Assembly (NCBI GenBank): GCA_020851735.1
Contig: JADZCD010000034.1
Span: 1-64,000 of the forward strand
From: Phycisphaeraceae bacterium
GTDB taxonomy: Bacteria > Planctomycetota > Phycisphaerae > Phycisphaerales > Phycisphaeraceae
Reading direction: 5' to 3'
DNA: 64,000 nt
In this document: in pieces, positions 17,187 through 25,964 of the stretch
Numbering within the stretch: the stretch's first letter is position 1
How the letters are laid out: each line of letters starts with the position of its first letter
Program-made: the position numbers and the translations under genes
Notes under the pieces: model-generated
The model's database searches: none
Seen by the model: the letters and a program-made list of their open reading frames with translations, nothing else
Told to the model about the DNA's origin: nothing

Positions 17187-17798
17187 TCATACCGAGGGAA
17201 TGTCCGCCTCCTGCGTGGCCAGGGTGCCGCTTTCGATGCGCTGCTTTTCGCGGGCGATCCAGGGGATGTGAAGATTCTTCTGCATGTACAGGGGCAGCGG
17301 GGTGCGCTGGCCCTTTTTATCGAGTTCGGTGAATTCCACGATCATGTCCTTGCGGGTGAAGCTGGACAGGTCGTGGTTCTTGCCCATGTGGATGCAGGCG
17401 GTGGGGCAAGGCTCGGTGCAGAGGGCGCAGAACATGCACTTCTGATAGTCGATGGCGAAGCGCAGGAGTTCGCCGCCGGCGGCTTTGCCGGTGGCTTTGT
17501 CGATCTTGCGCGGGGCGGATTTTTCGATGTAGATGCAGTCGACCGGGCAGGCCTTGACGCACTGGTCGCAGGCGATGCACTTGTCGGCTTCAAATTCGTG
17601 GATGCCGCGGTAGCGGGGGGAAAAGGCGATGCGCTCGAACGGATAATGAATGGTGACGGAGCGCGAAAAGCAGTACCGCAAGGTCAGCAGCATGCCCGAG
17701 ACGATGCTGGTGACGGCGTTGCGGATGTTGCGGAAATAGCCGTCTTGGCGCACGTCCGCGGGGATGTCGGCCGGTTGACTGGTCATGGTGCGTTCCAT
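17187..17798 (-). CDS. nuoI: NADH-quinone oxidoreductase subunit I
   Basis: Peripheral-arm subunit of complex I carrying the N6a and N6b clusters. Two typical 4Fe-4S motifs are seen: CIACDQCVKACPVDCIYIE and CMFCALCTEPCPTACIHMG. Length (203 residues) is at the upper end for NuoI. It could start at either ATG, 17798 or 17786. No other nuo gene lies in the window; its neighbours are a CHAD protein and, divergently, a PhnP-like hydrolase, so it is detached from a nuo operon here. Confidence 0.92.
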   Translation of the reverse strand: MERTMTSQPADIPADVRQDGYFRNIRNAVTSIVSGMLLTLRYCFSRSVTIHYPFERIAFSPRYRGIHEFEADKCIACDQCVKACPVDCIYIEKSAPRKIDKATGKAAGGELLRFAIDYQKCMFCALCTEPCPTACIHMGKNHDLSSFTRKDMIVEFTELDKKGQRTPLPLYMQKNLHIPWIAREKQRIESGTLATQEADIPSV

Positions 17799-18079
17799 CG
17801 CATGAGTAAATCGTTTCCTCGCTTTTTGATCTTAGCGTAAGGGCCAGCGGGCAGCCAGCGCTTGGCGTGGCATAAGCGAGGAAATGAAGGCAATTCACAA
17901 GGTGTCCACAACAGGTTTTTTTTATTGAGTCACACGTTTTCTGGTCCTTTTTTCTTTGCGAATTTTTCACAATGAGCTAACTGCTTGGGGCGTACCGGAT
18001 TACCCCTGGGACAAACGGTGGACCAAGCGCGAGGAGGGGGGAATTCGTGCTTGGCGGGTCGGCCGCTACAATCCTGCCG

Positions 18080-19102
18080 ATGTCTTTGGAATTGGTATTT
18101 CTCGGAACGGGCACCAGCGCGGGCGTGCCGATGATCGGCTGCGATTGTCCGGTGTGCACCAGCGACGATCCGCGCGATCGGCGCAGCCGCCCCAGCGTGC
18201 TGATCCGCTACCCCCGCCCCCGGAAGTCGAACCCCCGCCCCCGGAAGTTGAACCCTTGTCCCCGGAAGGATGACGCCCGGCCCCCGGAAGTTGATACCCC
18301 GACGGCGCGAGGGACATCAAGCCCACCCATGGCCATGAGTGGGCTTCCGACGCCAATCTCTGATCCCCAATCCCTAACCCCCAAACCCGCCCCGTGGGAT
18401 GATCCACAGGTGGCGGCGGGCGGAGCTGCGGGGGCGGACGAAGAGCGCGTCTGCCAATTCCTGATTGATACGACGCCGGAGCTGCGGGTGCAGGCCATTG
18501 CGCGGCGGATGAATTACGTCGACGGGGTGTTCTTCACGCACGCGCACGCGGATCACGTGACGGGGCTGGATGATCTGCGGCGATTCAACGCGGTGATGGA
18601 CAAAGCGATCCCCATTTATGCGGATCGGGCGACGCTGGATCGGCTGGCGCAGATGTTCACGTATATTTTTGAGCCCGGGCGTAATGTGAATCCGACGTTT
18701 ATCCCGAACTTGATTCCCCACGCCTTGGAGGCGGGCCAGGAAGTGGAATTAGAGGGAGCGAAGTGGACGGCGCTTTCGCTGCGGCACGGGCGCTTGCCGG
18801 TGCTGGGATTTCGCGTGGATTTTGCGGGGCAGGCGGTGGCGTATTGCACGGATGTTTCGAGTATTCCGCCGGAGACTTATCCGCTGCTGGAGAATCTGGA
18901 CGTGCTGGTGATCGACGCCTTGCGTTATCGTCATCACCCCACGCACCTGACGGTGGAACAGGCCTTGCACGAGGTGGACCAGATTAAACCCAAGCGGGCT
19001 TACTTTACGCACATCGCCCACGACATTTGCCATGCGGAATTGCAGGAAAAGCTGCCGGCGGGCGTGTTTCTGGGTTACGACGGATTAAACGTCATCTGTT
19101 AA
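18080..19102 (+). CDS. PhnP-like metallo-beta-lactamase fold hydrolase with large insert
   Basis: Phosphodiesterase of the PhnP/RNase Z-like group. Family features: FLGTGTSAGVPMIGC, the cysteine site CDCPVC, THAHADHVTGLDD (metal-binding HxHxDH), and HIAHDICHAEL near the C-terminus. Homologues run from RPSVLI almost straight into FLIDTTPELR; here about 80 residues intervene (44-126), rich in Pro, Arg and Lys, and encoded by repeat DNA. The product is 340 residues instead of roughly 260. ATG 18080 begins the conserved strand; an upstream GTG (18047) adds unrelated residues. The exact substrate is unknown. Confidence 0.85.
   Translation: MSLELVFLGTGTSAGVPMIGCDCPVCTSDDPRDRRSRPSVLIRYPRPRKSNPRPRKLNPCPRKDDARPPEVDTPTARGTSSPPMAMSGLPTPISDPQSLTPKPAPWDDPQVAAGGAAGADEERVCQFLIDTTPELRVQAIARRMNYVDGVFFTHAHADHVTGLDDLRRFNAVMDKAIPIYADRATLDRLAQMFTYIFEPGRNVNPTFIPNLIPHALEAGQEVELEGAKWTALSLRHGRLPVLGFRVDFAGQAVAYCTDVSSIPPETYPLLENLDVLVIDALRYRHHPTHLTVEQALHEVDQIKPKRAYFTHIAHDICHAELQEKLPAGVFLGYDGLNVIC
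18209..18445 (+). repeat. Composite repeat inserted in frame in the PhnP-like gene
   Basis: Four CCCCGGAAGT-like words spaced 18-24 bp (18221, 18239, 18260, 18282 approx.), a GCCCAC/GTGGGC hairpin (about 18320-18348), and a tract reading GATCCCCAATCCCTAACCCC (18362-18381) lie back to back, all in frame. The last segment encodes SDPQSLTP; a corrinoid activator gene near 52300 carries the same repeat in the same frame (SDPQSLAP). Confidence 0.8.
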
Positions 19103-19116
19103 GATTGATTTTCACC

Positions 19117-19737
19117 ATGAGCGAGCAATGGCCGCCATCGCAAGGCTTCTTATTGTCTTACCCCGCGGTATTCGTCATCGGCGGACCCAATGGGGCGGGC
19201 AAGACAACGACGGCGAAAAGACTGCTGCCGTCCCATGGAATCGATGAATATGTCAACGCGGATGCGATTGCCGCCGGCCTATCGCCGCTGCGTCCCGCCG
19301 TGGTGGAGGGTAAAGCGGGTCGTTTGATGCTCGAACGATTCGAGGAACTGGCGAAGCAACGAATAAACTTTGCTTTTGAGGCGACATTGTCCGGACAGGC
19401 CTTTGCCGCGCGCCTTCGTGAACTGAGAACCGGGGGTTATACGATCTACATGGCCTATATCTGGCTGCGCCATGCGGACCTGGCGGTGCAGCGGGTTCGC
19501 CAGCGAGTGGAATCCGGAGGGCATAGCGTGCCGGAACACGTGGTTCGGCGGCGATTCAACCGCAGCGCGGAAAACTTCATGCGGATATACCGCCCATTGG
19601 CGGAATTCTGGCTGCTTTGCGATAATTCGACCGAACAATTAACACGCATCGCGGATGGTTCCGCGGCTGACGTTCACCGCGTTTATGATGAGGCCCTCTA
19701 TGAATCATTCCGAAAATGCGCCCATGTTTCCACATGA
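19117..19737 (+). CDS. Zeta-toxin-like ATP-binding kinase
   Basis: P-loop protein of 206 residues related to zeta toxins. Walker A is GGPNGAGKTTTAKRLLP; NADAIAAGLSP and FAFEATLSG match the substrate-side motifs of the family; basic helices follow (RRRFNRSAENF). Zeta toxins phosphorylate UDP-N-acetylglucosamine; the short chromosomal relatives are less well characterised. The ATG at 19117 opens the conserved part. A 73-residue gene overlaps its 3' end, so the two may act as a pair. Confidence 0.78.
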   Translation: MSEQWPPSQGFLLSYPAVFVIGGPNGAGKTTTAKRLLPSHGIDEYVNADAIAAGLSPLRPAVVEGKAGRLMLERFEELAKQRINFAFEATLSGQAFAARLRELRTGGYTIYMAYIWLRHADLAVQRVRQRVESGGHSVPEHVVRRRFNRSAENFMRIYRPLAEFWLLCDNSTEQLTRIADGSAADVHRVYDEALYESFRKCAHVST

Positions 19738-19921
19738 CGCACGCTGGTTTAACCAGATCAGCAACCTGACGTTTGCGGCCATGAATGACGCGGTGTCTCA
19801 AGCGGTAAATCGCCACCAGCGTTTAGGCGAAGCGGTGGCCATTTGGGATCAGGGAGGCATAGCTATTCTGCATCCAGACGGTCATCGCATTCCCCTCCCC
19901 CCGACGCCCCATACCCTCTGA
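19700..19921 (+). CDS. Small partner protein of the zeta-like kinase
   Basis: A 73-residue frame starts inside the kinase gene (38-bp overlap) and ends just before the pseudouridine synthase gene. The segment AVNRHQRLGEAVAIWDQGGI resembles small proteins often encoded beside zeta-like kinases (helix with HxRLG, then VAxWxxGxV). This suggests an antitoxin-like partner, but the similarity is from memory. The last residues (PLPPTPHTL) may derive from C-rich repeat DNA. Confidence 0.6.
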   Translation: MNHSENAPMFPHDARWFNQISNLTFAAMNDAVSQAVNRHQRLGEAVAIWDQGGIAILHPDGHRIPLPPTPHTL

Positions 19922-19943
19922 CGAACCATTAAGTTTGTGAATT

Positions 19944-20855
19944 ATGGTGACCCAAACAACAACGGTGGCTGAGCCATTCACCGGGCGTATCGACCATGTC
20001 GTGGCTAAGCTCACCGGCTGGTCACGCGCCCGGGTCACGGGACTCTTTGAGGCCAACTGTGTCCGCGTCAACGGCAACCCCTGCGGACAAACGTTCACGC
20101 GGGTAAAGCCTGGCGACGTGGTGGAGCTGCGCTACGATCCACAGCGCCGCTACAAACCTCCGCCGCCGGCATGGAAGGACACGGCCTTCAAACTCGTCTT
20201 TGAGGATGAGCATATTCTGGTGGTGGATAAATCGCCGATGGTGCTGACCGTGCCGACGGGCGACAGCCCCGGGCGCACGCTGTGGGACGCGGTGAATCGG
20301 TATCTGTCGCGATCCGGCAAGCGCAAGGAAGCTTCGGTGGTGCATCGGCTGGATCGGGGGACGTCGGGATTGCTGGTGTTCGCCAAGTCGCCGGGGGTCG
20401 CCAAGACGCTTAAGGATCAGTTCGCGGATCACAAGCCTTACCGGGAATACCTGGCTTTGGTGGCGGGCCTGCTGCCGAAACAAAAAGGCACGTTTAAGAG
20501 CTACCTGGCGACGGCGGCGAATCTGGATCGCTATTCCACGCCTGACACCCGCAAGGGACAACTGGCGATCACGCATTATCAGGTGGAGCAGAAGCTGGCG
20601 GACACCACGCTGGTGCGCTGCCGGCTGGAGACGGGCAGGCGCAACCAGATCCGCGTGCACTTTGCGGAGATCGATCACCCGGTGCTGGGTGATCCGCGCT
20701 ATCGCCCGGACCTGGCCAAACACCCGCGCTGGCGGTTTCGGCGGCTGGCGCTGCACGCGGGCGTGCTGGGGTTTGAACACCCGGTGACGGGGAAATCGCT
20801 GCGCTTTGAATCGCCGGTGCCGTGGGAGTTTGAGCGGGTGATTGGCAGGGGGTAG
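19944..20855 (+). CDS. RluA-family pseudouridine synthase
   Basis: Isomerises uridine to pseudouridine in 23S rRNA or tRNA. An S4-like RNA-binding domain at about 15-62 is followed by the catalytic domain with HRLDRGTSGLLVF (catalytic Asp137), and RRNQIRVHFA further on. Length 303 is normal for RluC/RluD types. The specific site cannot be told from sequence. The stop is followed at once by a G-rich repeat tract. Confidence 0.92.
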   Translation: MVTQTTTVAEPFTGRIDHVVAKLTGWSRARVTGLFEANCVRVNGNPCGQTFTRVKPGDVVELRYDPQRRYKPPPPAWKDTAFKLVFEDEHILVVDKSPMVLTVPTGDSPGRTLWDAVNRYLSRSGKRKEASVVHRLDRGTSGLLVFAKSPGVAKTLKDQFADHKPYREYLALVAGLLPKQKGTFKSYLATAANLDRYSTPDTRKGQLAITHYQVEQKLADTTLVRCRLETGRRNQIRVHFAEIDHPVLGDPRYRPDLAKHPRWRFRRLALHAGVLGFEHPVTGKSLRFESPVPWEFERVIGRG

Positions 20856-20944
20856 GGATGGGGATTGGGGATTAGGGATTGGGGGTTGGGGGAAGGGATC
20901 GCACACAGCACTTCCGGAGGACCGAAAGATGCGGTGTGGCACCC
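20856..20944. repeat. G-rich tract plus GTGTGGCACCC hairpin
   Basis: GGGGATTGGGGATTAGGGAT and GGGGGTTGGGG (20860-20893) precede a hairpin whose arms are CACACAGCA and the degenerate partner TGCGGTGTGG (20901-20944). Its loop contains CTTCCGGAGG, a GGAAG-type word. Nothing coding is seen before the next gene at 21060. Confidence 0.65.
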
Positions 20945-21059
20945 ATGATGTGCGGCGCTCACGCGTGTCGGCCGGCGACAGATCGCTGCCAGCAAGAATT
21001 CATATTTGACAGTCTGATGTCTGCCGATAGCATCGCGCTCAACTTAAAGGAGCACGACC

Positions 21060-21815
21060 ATGGCTTTGGCGGCGACGGCACCGAAGAACAAGGCGTTTGC
21101 GTGGCCCAAGGAATGCGCGGCCGCGGTGAGTCTGTCGTTTGACGACGCTCGGCTGACGCAGGTGGACACGGGCTTGCCGCTCTTGGATCGGCTGGGGGTT
21201 AAGGCGAGTTTCTACGTGAGCCTGTACGCATTCAACCAGCGGGTGGAACAGTGGAAGAAGGCGGTGGCCAATGGGCATGAGGTGGGCAATCACACGGTGC
21301 ACCACCCCTGCTCGGGGAATTTCTGCTGGGCGCGTGAGCATGCGCTGGAGGACTACACGCTGAAGCAGATGGAAGAGGAAATTCTTGAGGCTAACCGGCA
21401 GATTGAGGTGGCGATCGGGGTGCGCCCGGTGACGTTTGCGTATCCGTGCGGGCAGACGTTTGTGGGGCGCGGGGAGAAAACGCAGAGTTATGTGCCGATC
21501 GTCGCCAGGCATTTTCTGGCGGGGCGGGGATTTATCACCGAAAGCCACGGCGATCCGACGTTCTGCGACTTGGCGCAGATTCCCGCGCGGGGGCTTGATA
21601 CGCTGACGTTTGATCAGGTGCAGCCGTGGATCGACGACGCGGCCAAGCAGGGTCACTGGCTGAATCTGGCGGGGCACGAGATCGGCGGCGGTCACCCGCA
21701 GACCACGCGCCCGGAAACGCTGGAAGCGATCGCGGCGTATTGTCGGCAGAAGAATCTGTGGGTGGATACGGTGGCGGCGGTGAGCGCGTATGTGAAGAAG
21801 GTCAGGGGATTCTGA
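21060..21815 (+). CDS. Polysaccharide deacetylase (NodB-type) family protein
   Basis: CE4-type deacetylase of 251 residues. NodB motif 1 is SFDD (Asp28/Asp29) and motif 2 HTVHH (His78 and His82), which would bind the metal; FAYPCGQ resembles motif 3. No signal peptide is seen, so it is probably cytoplasmic, and small substrates are possible. AAAGGAG precedes the ATG. A G-rich repeat follows the stop directly. Confidence 0.87.
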   Translation: MALAATAPKNKAFAWPKECAAAVSLSFDDARLTQVDTGLPLLDRLGVKASFYVSLYAFNQRVEQWKKAVANGHEVGNHTVHHPCSGNFCWAREHALEDYTLKQMEEEILEANRQIEVAIGVRPVTFAYPCGQTFVGRGEKTQSYVPIVARHFLAGRGFITESHGDPTFCDLAQIPARGLDTLTFDQVQPWIDDAAKQGHWLNLAGHEIGGGHPQTTRPETLEAIAAYCRQKNLWVDTVAAVSAYVKKVRGF

Positions 21816-21870
21816 GGGGGGGGGTTGGGGATTAGGGGTTGGGGGTTGGGGGTTGGGGAAAGACAAGGGA
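21816..21870. repeat. G-rich tract after the deacetylase gene
   Basis: Repeats of GGGGTTGGGG and GGATTAGGGGTTGGGG start at the stop codon and end GGGGAAAGACAAGGG. The tail GAAAGACAA is shared with copies near 16192 and 37411. Potential G-quadruplex. Confidence 0.65.
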
Positions 21871-21962
21871 CAGAACAATCCTGGCGGAAGAGTGCGCGGC
21901 GGGTATGACGCTGGGGCGAAGGGAGCGCGGGGGAAGGCTGGGGGTGAGCGATGATCTCCGTC

Positions 21963-23477
21963 TTACAAAGCGGCTTGTTTTTTTCGTCGGGCGGATAGTG
22001 CCAAAGTGCCCACTGCTAATAGCACGCCCGAAGTCGGTTCCGGCACCGCGGCCGGCACGTGCATGAGCCAGAATCGATTTTCTCTCCAATGGCTCGAATC
22101 GTCGGGAGAATCGTAGTAGCCTTCGCCCGCGATCCAGCCGGTGTCACTGATGGCGATGGCTGTGTAAAGTGTCCAGCCCGCGTCTGGATCAATCAGCGAG
22201 TTCAAATCGACGACTGTGCCATCGGGATTCCACAACACGGCAACTGGGCCAAGTTTCTTGCCTAAGACGTCATACTTGTCGATGCTGCCCACGACGACGC
22301 CTGCCTCACTGATGTCATTGGCGTGGCCGTTTGCATAACCATTGACATCCGTACCCAGGATGTCCAGTTCCGTCACGGCGGAACTGCCGGCATCCCAGCG
22401 GGTGGGGCGGGGCCCTAATTTCTTACCCGACGCGTCATACTTTTCGACTCGGCCTACCGCTGTTCCTTGGTCTGTAATCTGGTGAGCATAGCCCAACGAA
22501 TACCCCTTTGCGTCAGCGCCCAAAACTTCCAGTTCGGTTGCGTTTCCCAAGGCATCCCAACGCACAGGTCGCCAACCGATGTTATTGCCCAAAACGTCGA
22601 ACTTTTTAGCCCAGCCTGCGGTGGCACCGTCAGCGTTAATGACATAGGCGCAGCATTCCGTGTAACCGTTGGCATTCGTACCCAAATGACCGAATTCCAT
22701 GGGGGCGGCACTTGCCGGATCCCAGCGCACGACACGCGGGCCCAAATCATGACCGTCGGCATCGTAGCTTCGGGCCCACCCCATCGCGGCGCCTGAGGCA
22801 TTTATGGCATAAGCAGTGCATTCGGTATAGCCGCTCGGATGCATGCCCAGGACGCCCAGTTCCGTCGGGTGGCCTGAGTCATCCCAGCGTAAAGCCCGGG
22901 AACCAAGACACTGATTCGACGCGTTGTACTTGACCACCGATCCTACGATCTGGCCCGCATCGTTGATACCATTGGCCATACTGCTGTCAGGCATCAAGCT
23001 GCTGGCCGAAGGACCAGGCAGGGCCAAGCGGTGGATTTGCCCGGACGCATCCCAGCGCACCGCGACAGGACAACCCTCCAATACATCGTAACCGGTCGTT
23101 GGGTCGTAAATTGAAGCGGCGCCCACGGAGGTGCCCGCGGCATTAATGCCCGAGGCCCAAGACATGGAACCGCCCAAGAAATTGGCATCTAATGTGGTCA
23201 GTTCGCTGGCATGCCCGGATGCGTCCCAACGCACCGCGAACTTGCCCATCCACATAGTTTCGTCTGCCCACTTAGGCTCGAACTTGGAGACGTTTCCCAC
23301 CGCAACACCGTTGCCTACATCCACTGGGTATTCTTCGAGGACATACCCAGAATTGTCGCCCATTGACGTCGGACCACCGATTACGGGCAGGAAGGCGGAC
23401 CGGGCTGGCGATGTTGATAGCAGCACCCACGCCAGAGTCACCACGACGGTCAGGCGGTACAGGCCAACTAGAGACAA
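21963..23477 (-). CDS. HAF-repeat PEP-CTERM protein
   Basis: Secreted protein of 504 residues. It has an N-terminal signal (LTVVVTLAWVLLSTSPARSA) and about six imperfect repeats of roughly 60 residues with the pattern AxxIN..G...G...KYD..G..LGPR.VRWD..G..TEL..LG, as in HAF-type extracellular repeats. It ends with a PEP-CTERM sorting signal: VPEPTSG, a hydrophobic helix and RRKK. PEP-CTERM proteins are processed by an exosortase and placed at the cell surface. The start is a TTG with GGGAG about 8 bp upstream. Function unknown, perhaps exopolysaccharide-associated. Confidence 0.82.
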   Translation of the reverse strand: MSLVGLYRLTVVVTLAWVLLSTSPARSAFLPVIGGPTSMGDNSGYVLEEYPVDVGNGVAVGNVSKFEPKWADETMWMGKFAVRWDASGHASELTTLDANFLGGSMSWASGINAAGTSVGAASIYDPTTGYDVLEGCPVAVRWDASGQIHRLALPGPSASSLMPDSSMANGINDAGQIVGSVVKYNASNQCLGSRALRWDDSGHPTELGVLGMHPSGYTECTAYAINASGAAMGWARSYDADGHDLGPRVVRWDPASAAPMEFGHLGTNANGYTECCAYVINADGATAGWAKKFDVLGNNIGWRPVRWDALGNATELEVLGADAKGYSLGYAHQITDQGTAVGRVEKYDASGKKLGPRPTRWDAGSSAVTELDILGTDVNGYANGHANDISEAGVVVGSIDKYDVLGKKLGPVAVLWNPDGTVVDLNSLIDPDAGWTLYTAIAISDTGWIAGEGYYDSPDDSSHWRENRFWLMHVPAAVPEPTSGVLLAVGTLALSARRKKQAAL

Positions 23478-23639
23478 CGTTTTGGCTCCCTGGAAAGTTG
23501 GAACCCGTGGCTGCGGTCATCGCACCGCGTACGAAGCTCTTTATCGCCAAAGCAGATCGGACTTAGAGAGTTTTTATAGTCATTGCGCCGCAATTGAACC
23601 TCAGAAGTCAGTTGATTCCCTGCTATCCACTGGTCCCGT

Positions 23640-23852
23640 GGCTTTGTGGACGAAAAAGGGGGCCTTCGGCCCGCCCGCTAAGCGGGGAGGGAATGTGCCC
23701 ACCGGGATTAGTCCGCAGGAACGTACCCCCCGGAACGTATCCCCCGGCAGAGCCGGGGGCTGAACCATGCGTGAGTTCACTTCCGGGGCGGGATGCACAC
23801 AGCACGCTTTGCGATGCTGTGTGGCACCCAAACGGGGCACTACCGGGGGACT
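23640..23852. repeat. Dense palindrome cluster between divergent and convergent genes
   Basis: In order: the GGGGGCC..GCTAAGCGGGG unit (23656-23690), two GGAACGTA words, a CCCCCGGC/GCCGGGGG hairpin (23738-23757), CACTTCCGGGG, and a perfect CACACAGCA/TGCTGTGTG hairpin ending GCACCC (23796-23829). The rest of 23478-23640 is the upstream region of the HAF gene; no gene is seen there. The trpC stop lies at the edge of the cluster. Confidence 0.7.
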
Positions 23853-24662
23853 TCAAGGGGTGCCTATCAACTCGCGGAGGGCGGCGCCGACGTCGGGTTG
23901 GCGCATGAGGTGTTCGCCGACGAGGATGCGGTGGACGCCGGCGGCGCGCAGGCGGGCGACGTCGGCGGGGGTTTTGATGCCGGACTCGCTGACGACGATG
24001 GAGGGGTCGTCGACCATTTCCAGCATGCGGAGGGTGTGGCTCAGGTCGGTGGTCATGGAGCGCAGGTCGCGGTTATTGATGCCCAACAGGGAATAGGCGG
24101 GGTGGGGGAAGCCCAGGTGCGGGCGGATTTTGAGCAGGTTTTCCACGTCGTGGACTTCCACGAGGGTGGTCATGCGCAGTTCGGTGGCGAGGATGATCAG
24201 GTCGACGAGGAAGGCTTCCTCGAGGCACTCGGCGATTAAGAGGACGGCGTCGGCGCCGGCGGCGCGGGCCTGGTAAATCTGGTAGGTGTCGATGATGAAA
24301 TCTTTACGGAGGACGGGCAGGGGGACGGCGGCTTTGATCTGGGCGATGTAGGCCAGGGAGCCCTGGAAGTATTTTTCGTCCGTCAGGCAGCTGATGGCGG
24401 CGGCGCCGCTGCGGTAGTAGGCCTGGGCGATGGCGACGGGGTCGAAGTCGGCCCGGATCAGCCCGGCGGAGGGGCTGGCCTTTTTGACTTCGGCGATGAC
24501 CCGCAGTTGCCCCGGGGGGCGGGTGACGGCGGAGAAGAAGTTGCGGGGCGGATCGGCTTGGCGGGCCTGGGCTTGGAGGTCCTTTTCCGGCAGGCGGGCC
24601 TTGGCCTGGGCGACCTCCACGCGTTTATCAGCCACGATTTGGGCGAGAATGTCGGCACTCAT
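23853..24662 (-). CDS. trpC: Indole-3-glycerol phosphate synthase
   Basis: Closes the indole ring in tryptophan synthesis. TIM barrel of 269 residues with the usual landmarks: AEVKKASPSAGLI (catalytic Lys), FDPVAIAQAY, LTDEKYFQGS, VLRKDFIID (general acid Lys), LLGINNRDL, VVSESGI. All key residues are present. GGAAGG precedes the ATG. It stands alone, without other trp genes. Confidence 0.96.
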   Translation of the reverse strand: MSADILAQIVADKRVEVAQAKARLPEKDLQAQARQADPPRNFFSAVTRPPGQLRVIAEVKKASPSAGLIRADFDPVAIAQAYYRSGAAAISCLTDEKYFQGSLAYIAQIKAAVPLPVLRKDFIIDTYQIYQARAAGADAVLLIAECLEEAFLVDLIILATELRMTTLVEVHDVENLLKIRPHLGFPHPAYSLLGINNRDLRSMTTDLSHTLRMLEMVDDPSIVVSESGIKTPADVARLRAAGVHRILVGEHLMRQPDVGAALRELIGTP

Positions 24663-24837
24663 TTGCTTACCTTCCGCGCAGCAAGCCCAATAAACGAGCG
24701 ATGAAAAACGATTCCCACGGCCTATCGGGCAGGATAAGGGCTAAAGCCGGGGGCCGGGCGAGCCGATTTTAGGTCCCTTCGGCGGACTTTGCGCTATTGG
24801 TGACCTTTGGCCTGCTTTTTGCACAAAACCGATTGCT

Positions 24838-25353
24838 TTGGCACTGATCGGACTACTTTCGGACTCGCATGGGCAGTTCGTCCCCACGCGCCTGGCAGTG
24901 GAACTGCTGGTGACGCAGGGCGCGCGGCTGTTGATTCACTTAGGAGATTTAGGCAGTGAACGGGTGATCGACGCCTTGTTGACGCAGGCTCCGGAGAGCG
25001 GGCGGATCATTCCGGCGCACCTGGTTTTCGGCAATGCGGACACCGAGCCGGGGGCCCTGGGACGGTATGCGGCGGGGCTGGGGATAGCGGTCGACGACCC
25101 GATGGGACGGCTGGTGTTAGACGGCAAAACAATCCTTTTTACGCATGGACATGATTCAGGCCTGATGAACAAAGCACGCCAAGCCCAAGTGGATTACCTC
25201 TGCCATGGTCACTCCCACCAAATCGTTGATCAGCACGTCGGGGCTACCCATGTCATCAACCCTGGCGCCCTGTTCCGAGCCCAGGCGCTTACCGTCGCTC
25301 TTCTGGACACCGAAAAGGACCAAGTCCGGTTCCACACTGTTGCGGCCGGTTGA
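24838..25353 (+). CDS. YfcE/MJ0936-type metallophosphoesterase
   Basis: Phosphodiesterase of 171 residues in the calcineurin-like superfamily. Metal ligands appear in order: LLSDSHG, HLGDLG, FGNAD, THGHD and CHGHSH. The frame begins at a TTG (24838) immediately before the conserved first strand. The acetyltransferase gene follows 65 bp later. Physiological substrate unknown. Confidence 0.85.
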   Translation: MALIGLLSDSHGQFVPTRLAVELLVTQGARLLIHLGDLGSERVIDALLTQAPESGRIIPAHLVFGNADTEPGALGRYAAGLGIAVDDPMGRLVLDGKTILFTHGHDSGLMNKARQAQVDYLCHGHSHQIVDQHVGATHVINPGALFRAQALTVALLDTEKDQVRFHTVAAG

Positions 25354-25417
25354 CTGGCGGCGGATTGTGTATATTGACAGAGCGGCGGACAGGCGAGAAA
25401 CCACCGCGACCAAGGTG

Positions 25418-25942
25418 ATGTCGAACGAACAGGAAAATCAACTTCAGGGGCTGATCATCCGGACGTATGGGCCGGCGGACCAGAAGGACGTGGTACGGCT
25501 GTACCACGATGGGCTGCTGGCGGGGCAGATCACGCCCAACGACACGGGTCTGGACATTGAGAATATTGAGAATGCTTACCTTTCGGAGCTATCGTCGCAC
25601 TTCTGGACGGCGCACGTGGGCGAGCGGATGGTGGGGATGATCGGGGTGGTGCGCGATGAGGAACACGTGGCGGAAATCCGGCGGCTGCGGGTGGATAAGG
25701 AATGGCAGAAGACGTCGCTGGCTTCGCAGTTAATCGAAACGGCTTTGGCGCATTGCCGACAACACGGGTACCTGAAGGTGGTGCTGGACACGCGGTTTGA
25801 AAGGCAGGAGGCGGTGGAATTGTTTGAGCGGTTCGGGTTCCAGCACACGCGGACGCGGGCGATGCACGAAAAGGAACTGCTGGAGTTCTACCTGGACATC
25901 TACCGGCACGCGGACCAGGAAAAGAATCCCCCGCGGAAGTAA
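25418..25942 (+). CDS. GNAT-family N-acetyltransferase
   Basis: Acetyl-CoA-dependent transferase of 174 residues. The core is seen as MVGMIGVVRDEEHVAEIRRLRVDKEWQKTSLAS; the usual Q/RxxGxG/A acetyl-CoA loop is weak here (KEWQKTSLAS), followed by a helix and the last strand YLKVVLDTR. FERFGFQHTR matches the family C-terminus. ATG 25418 was chosen because the protein fold begins there; the upstream open frame overlaps the phosphodiesterase. Acceptor unknown. Confidence 0.78.
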   Translation: MSNEQENQLQGLIIRTYGPADQKDVVRLYHDGLLAGQITPNDTGLDIENIENAYLSELSSHFWTAHVGERMVGMIGVVRDEEHVAEIRRLRVDKEWQKTSLASQLIETALAHCRQHGYLKVVLDTRFERQEAVELFERFGFQHTRTRAMHEKELLEFYLDIYRHADQEKNPPRK

Positions 25943-25964
25943 GAGCTGCTAACCAAATACGATT

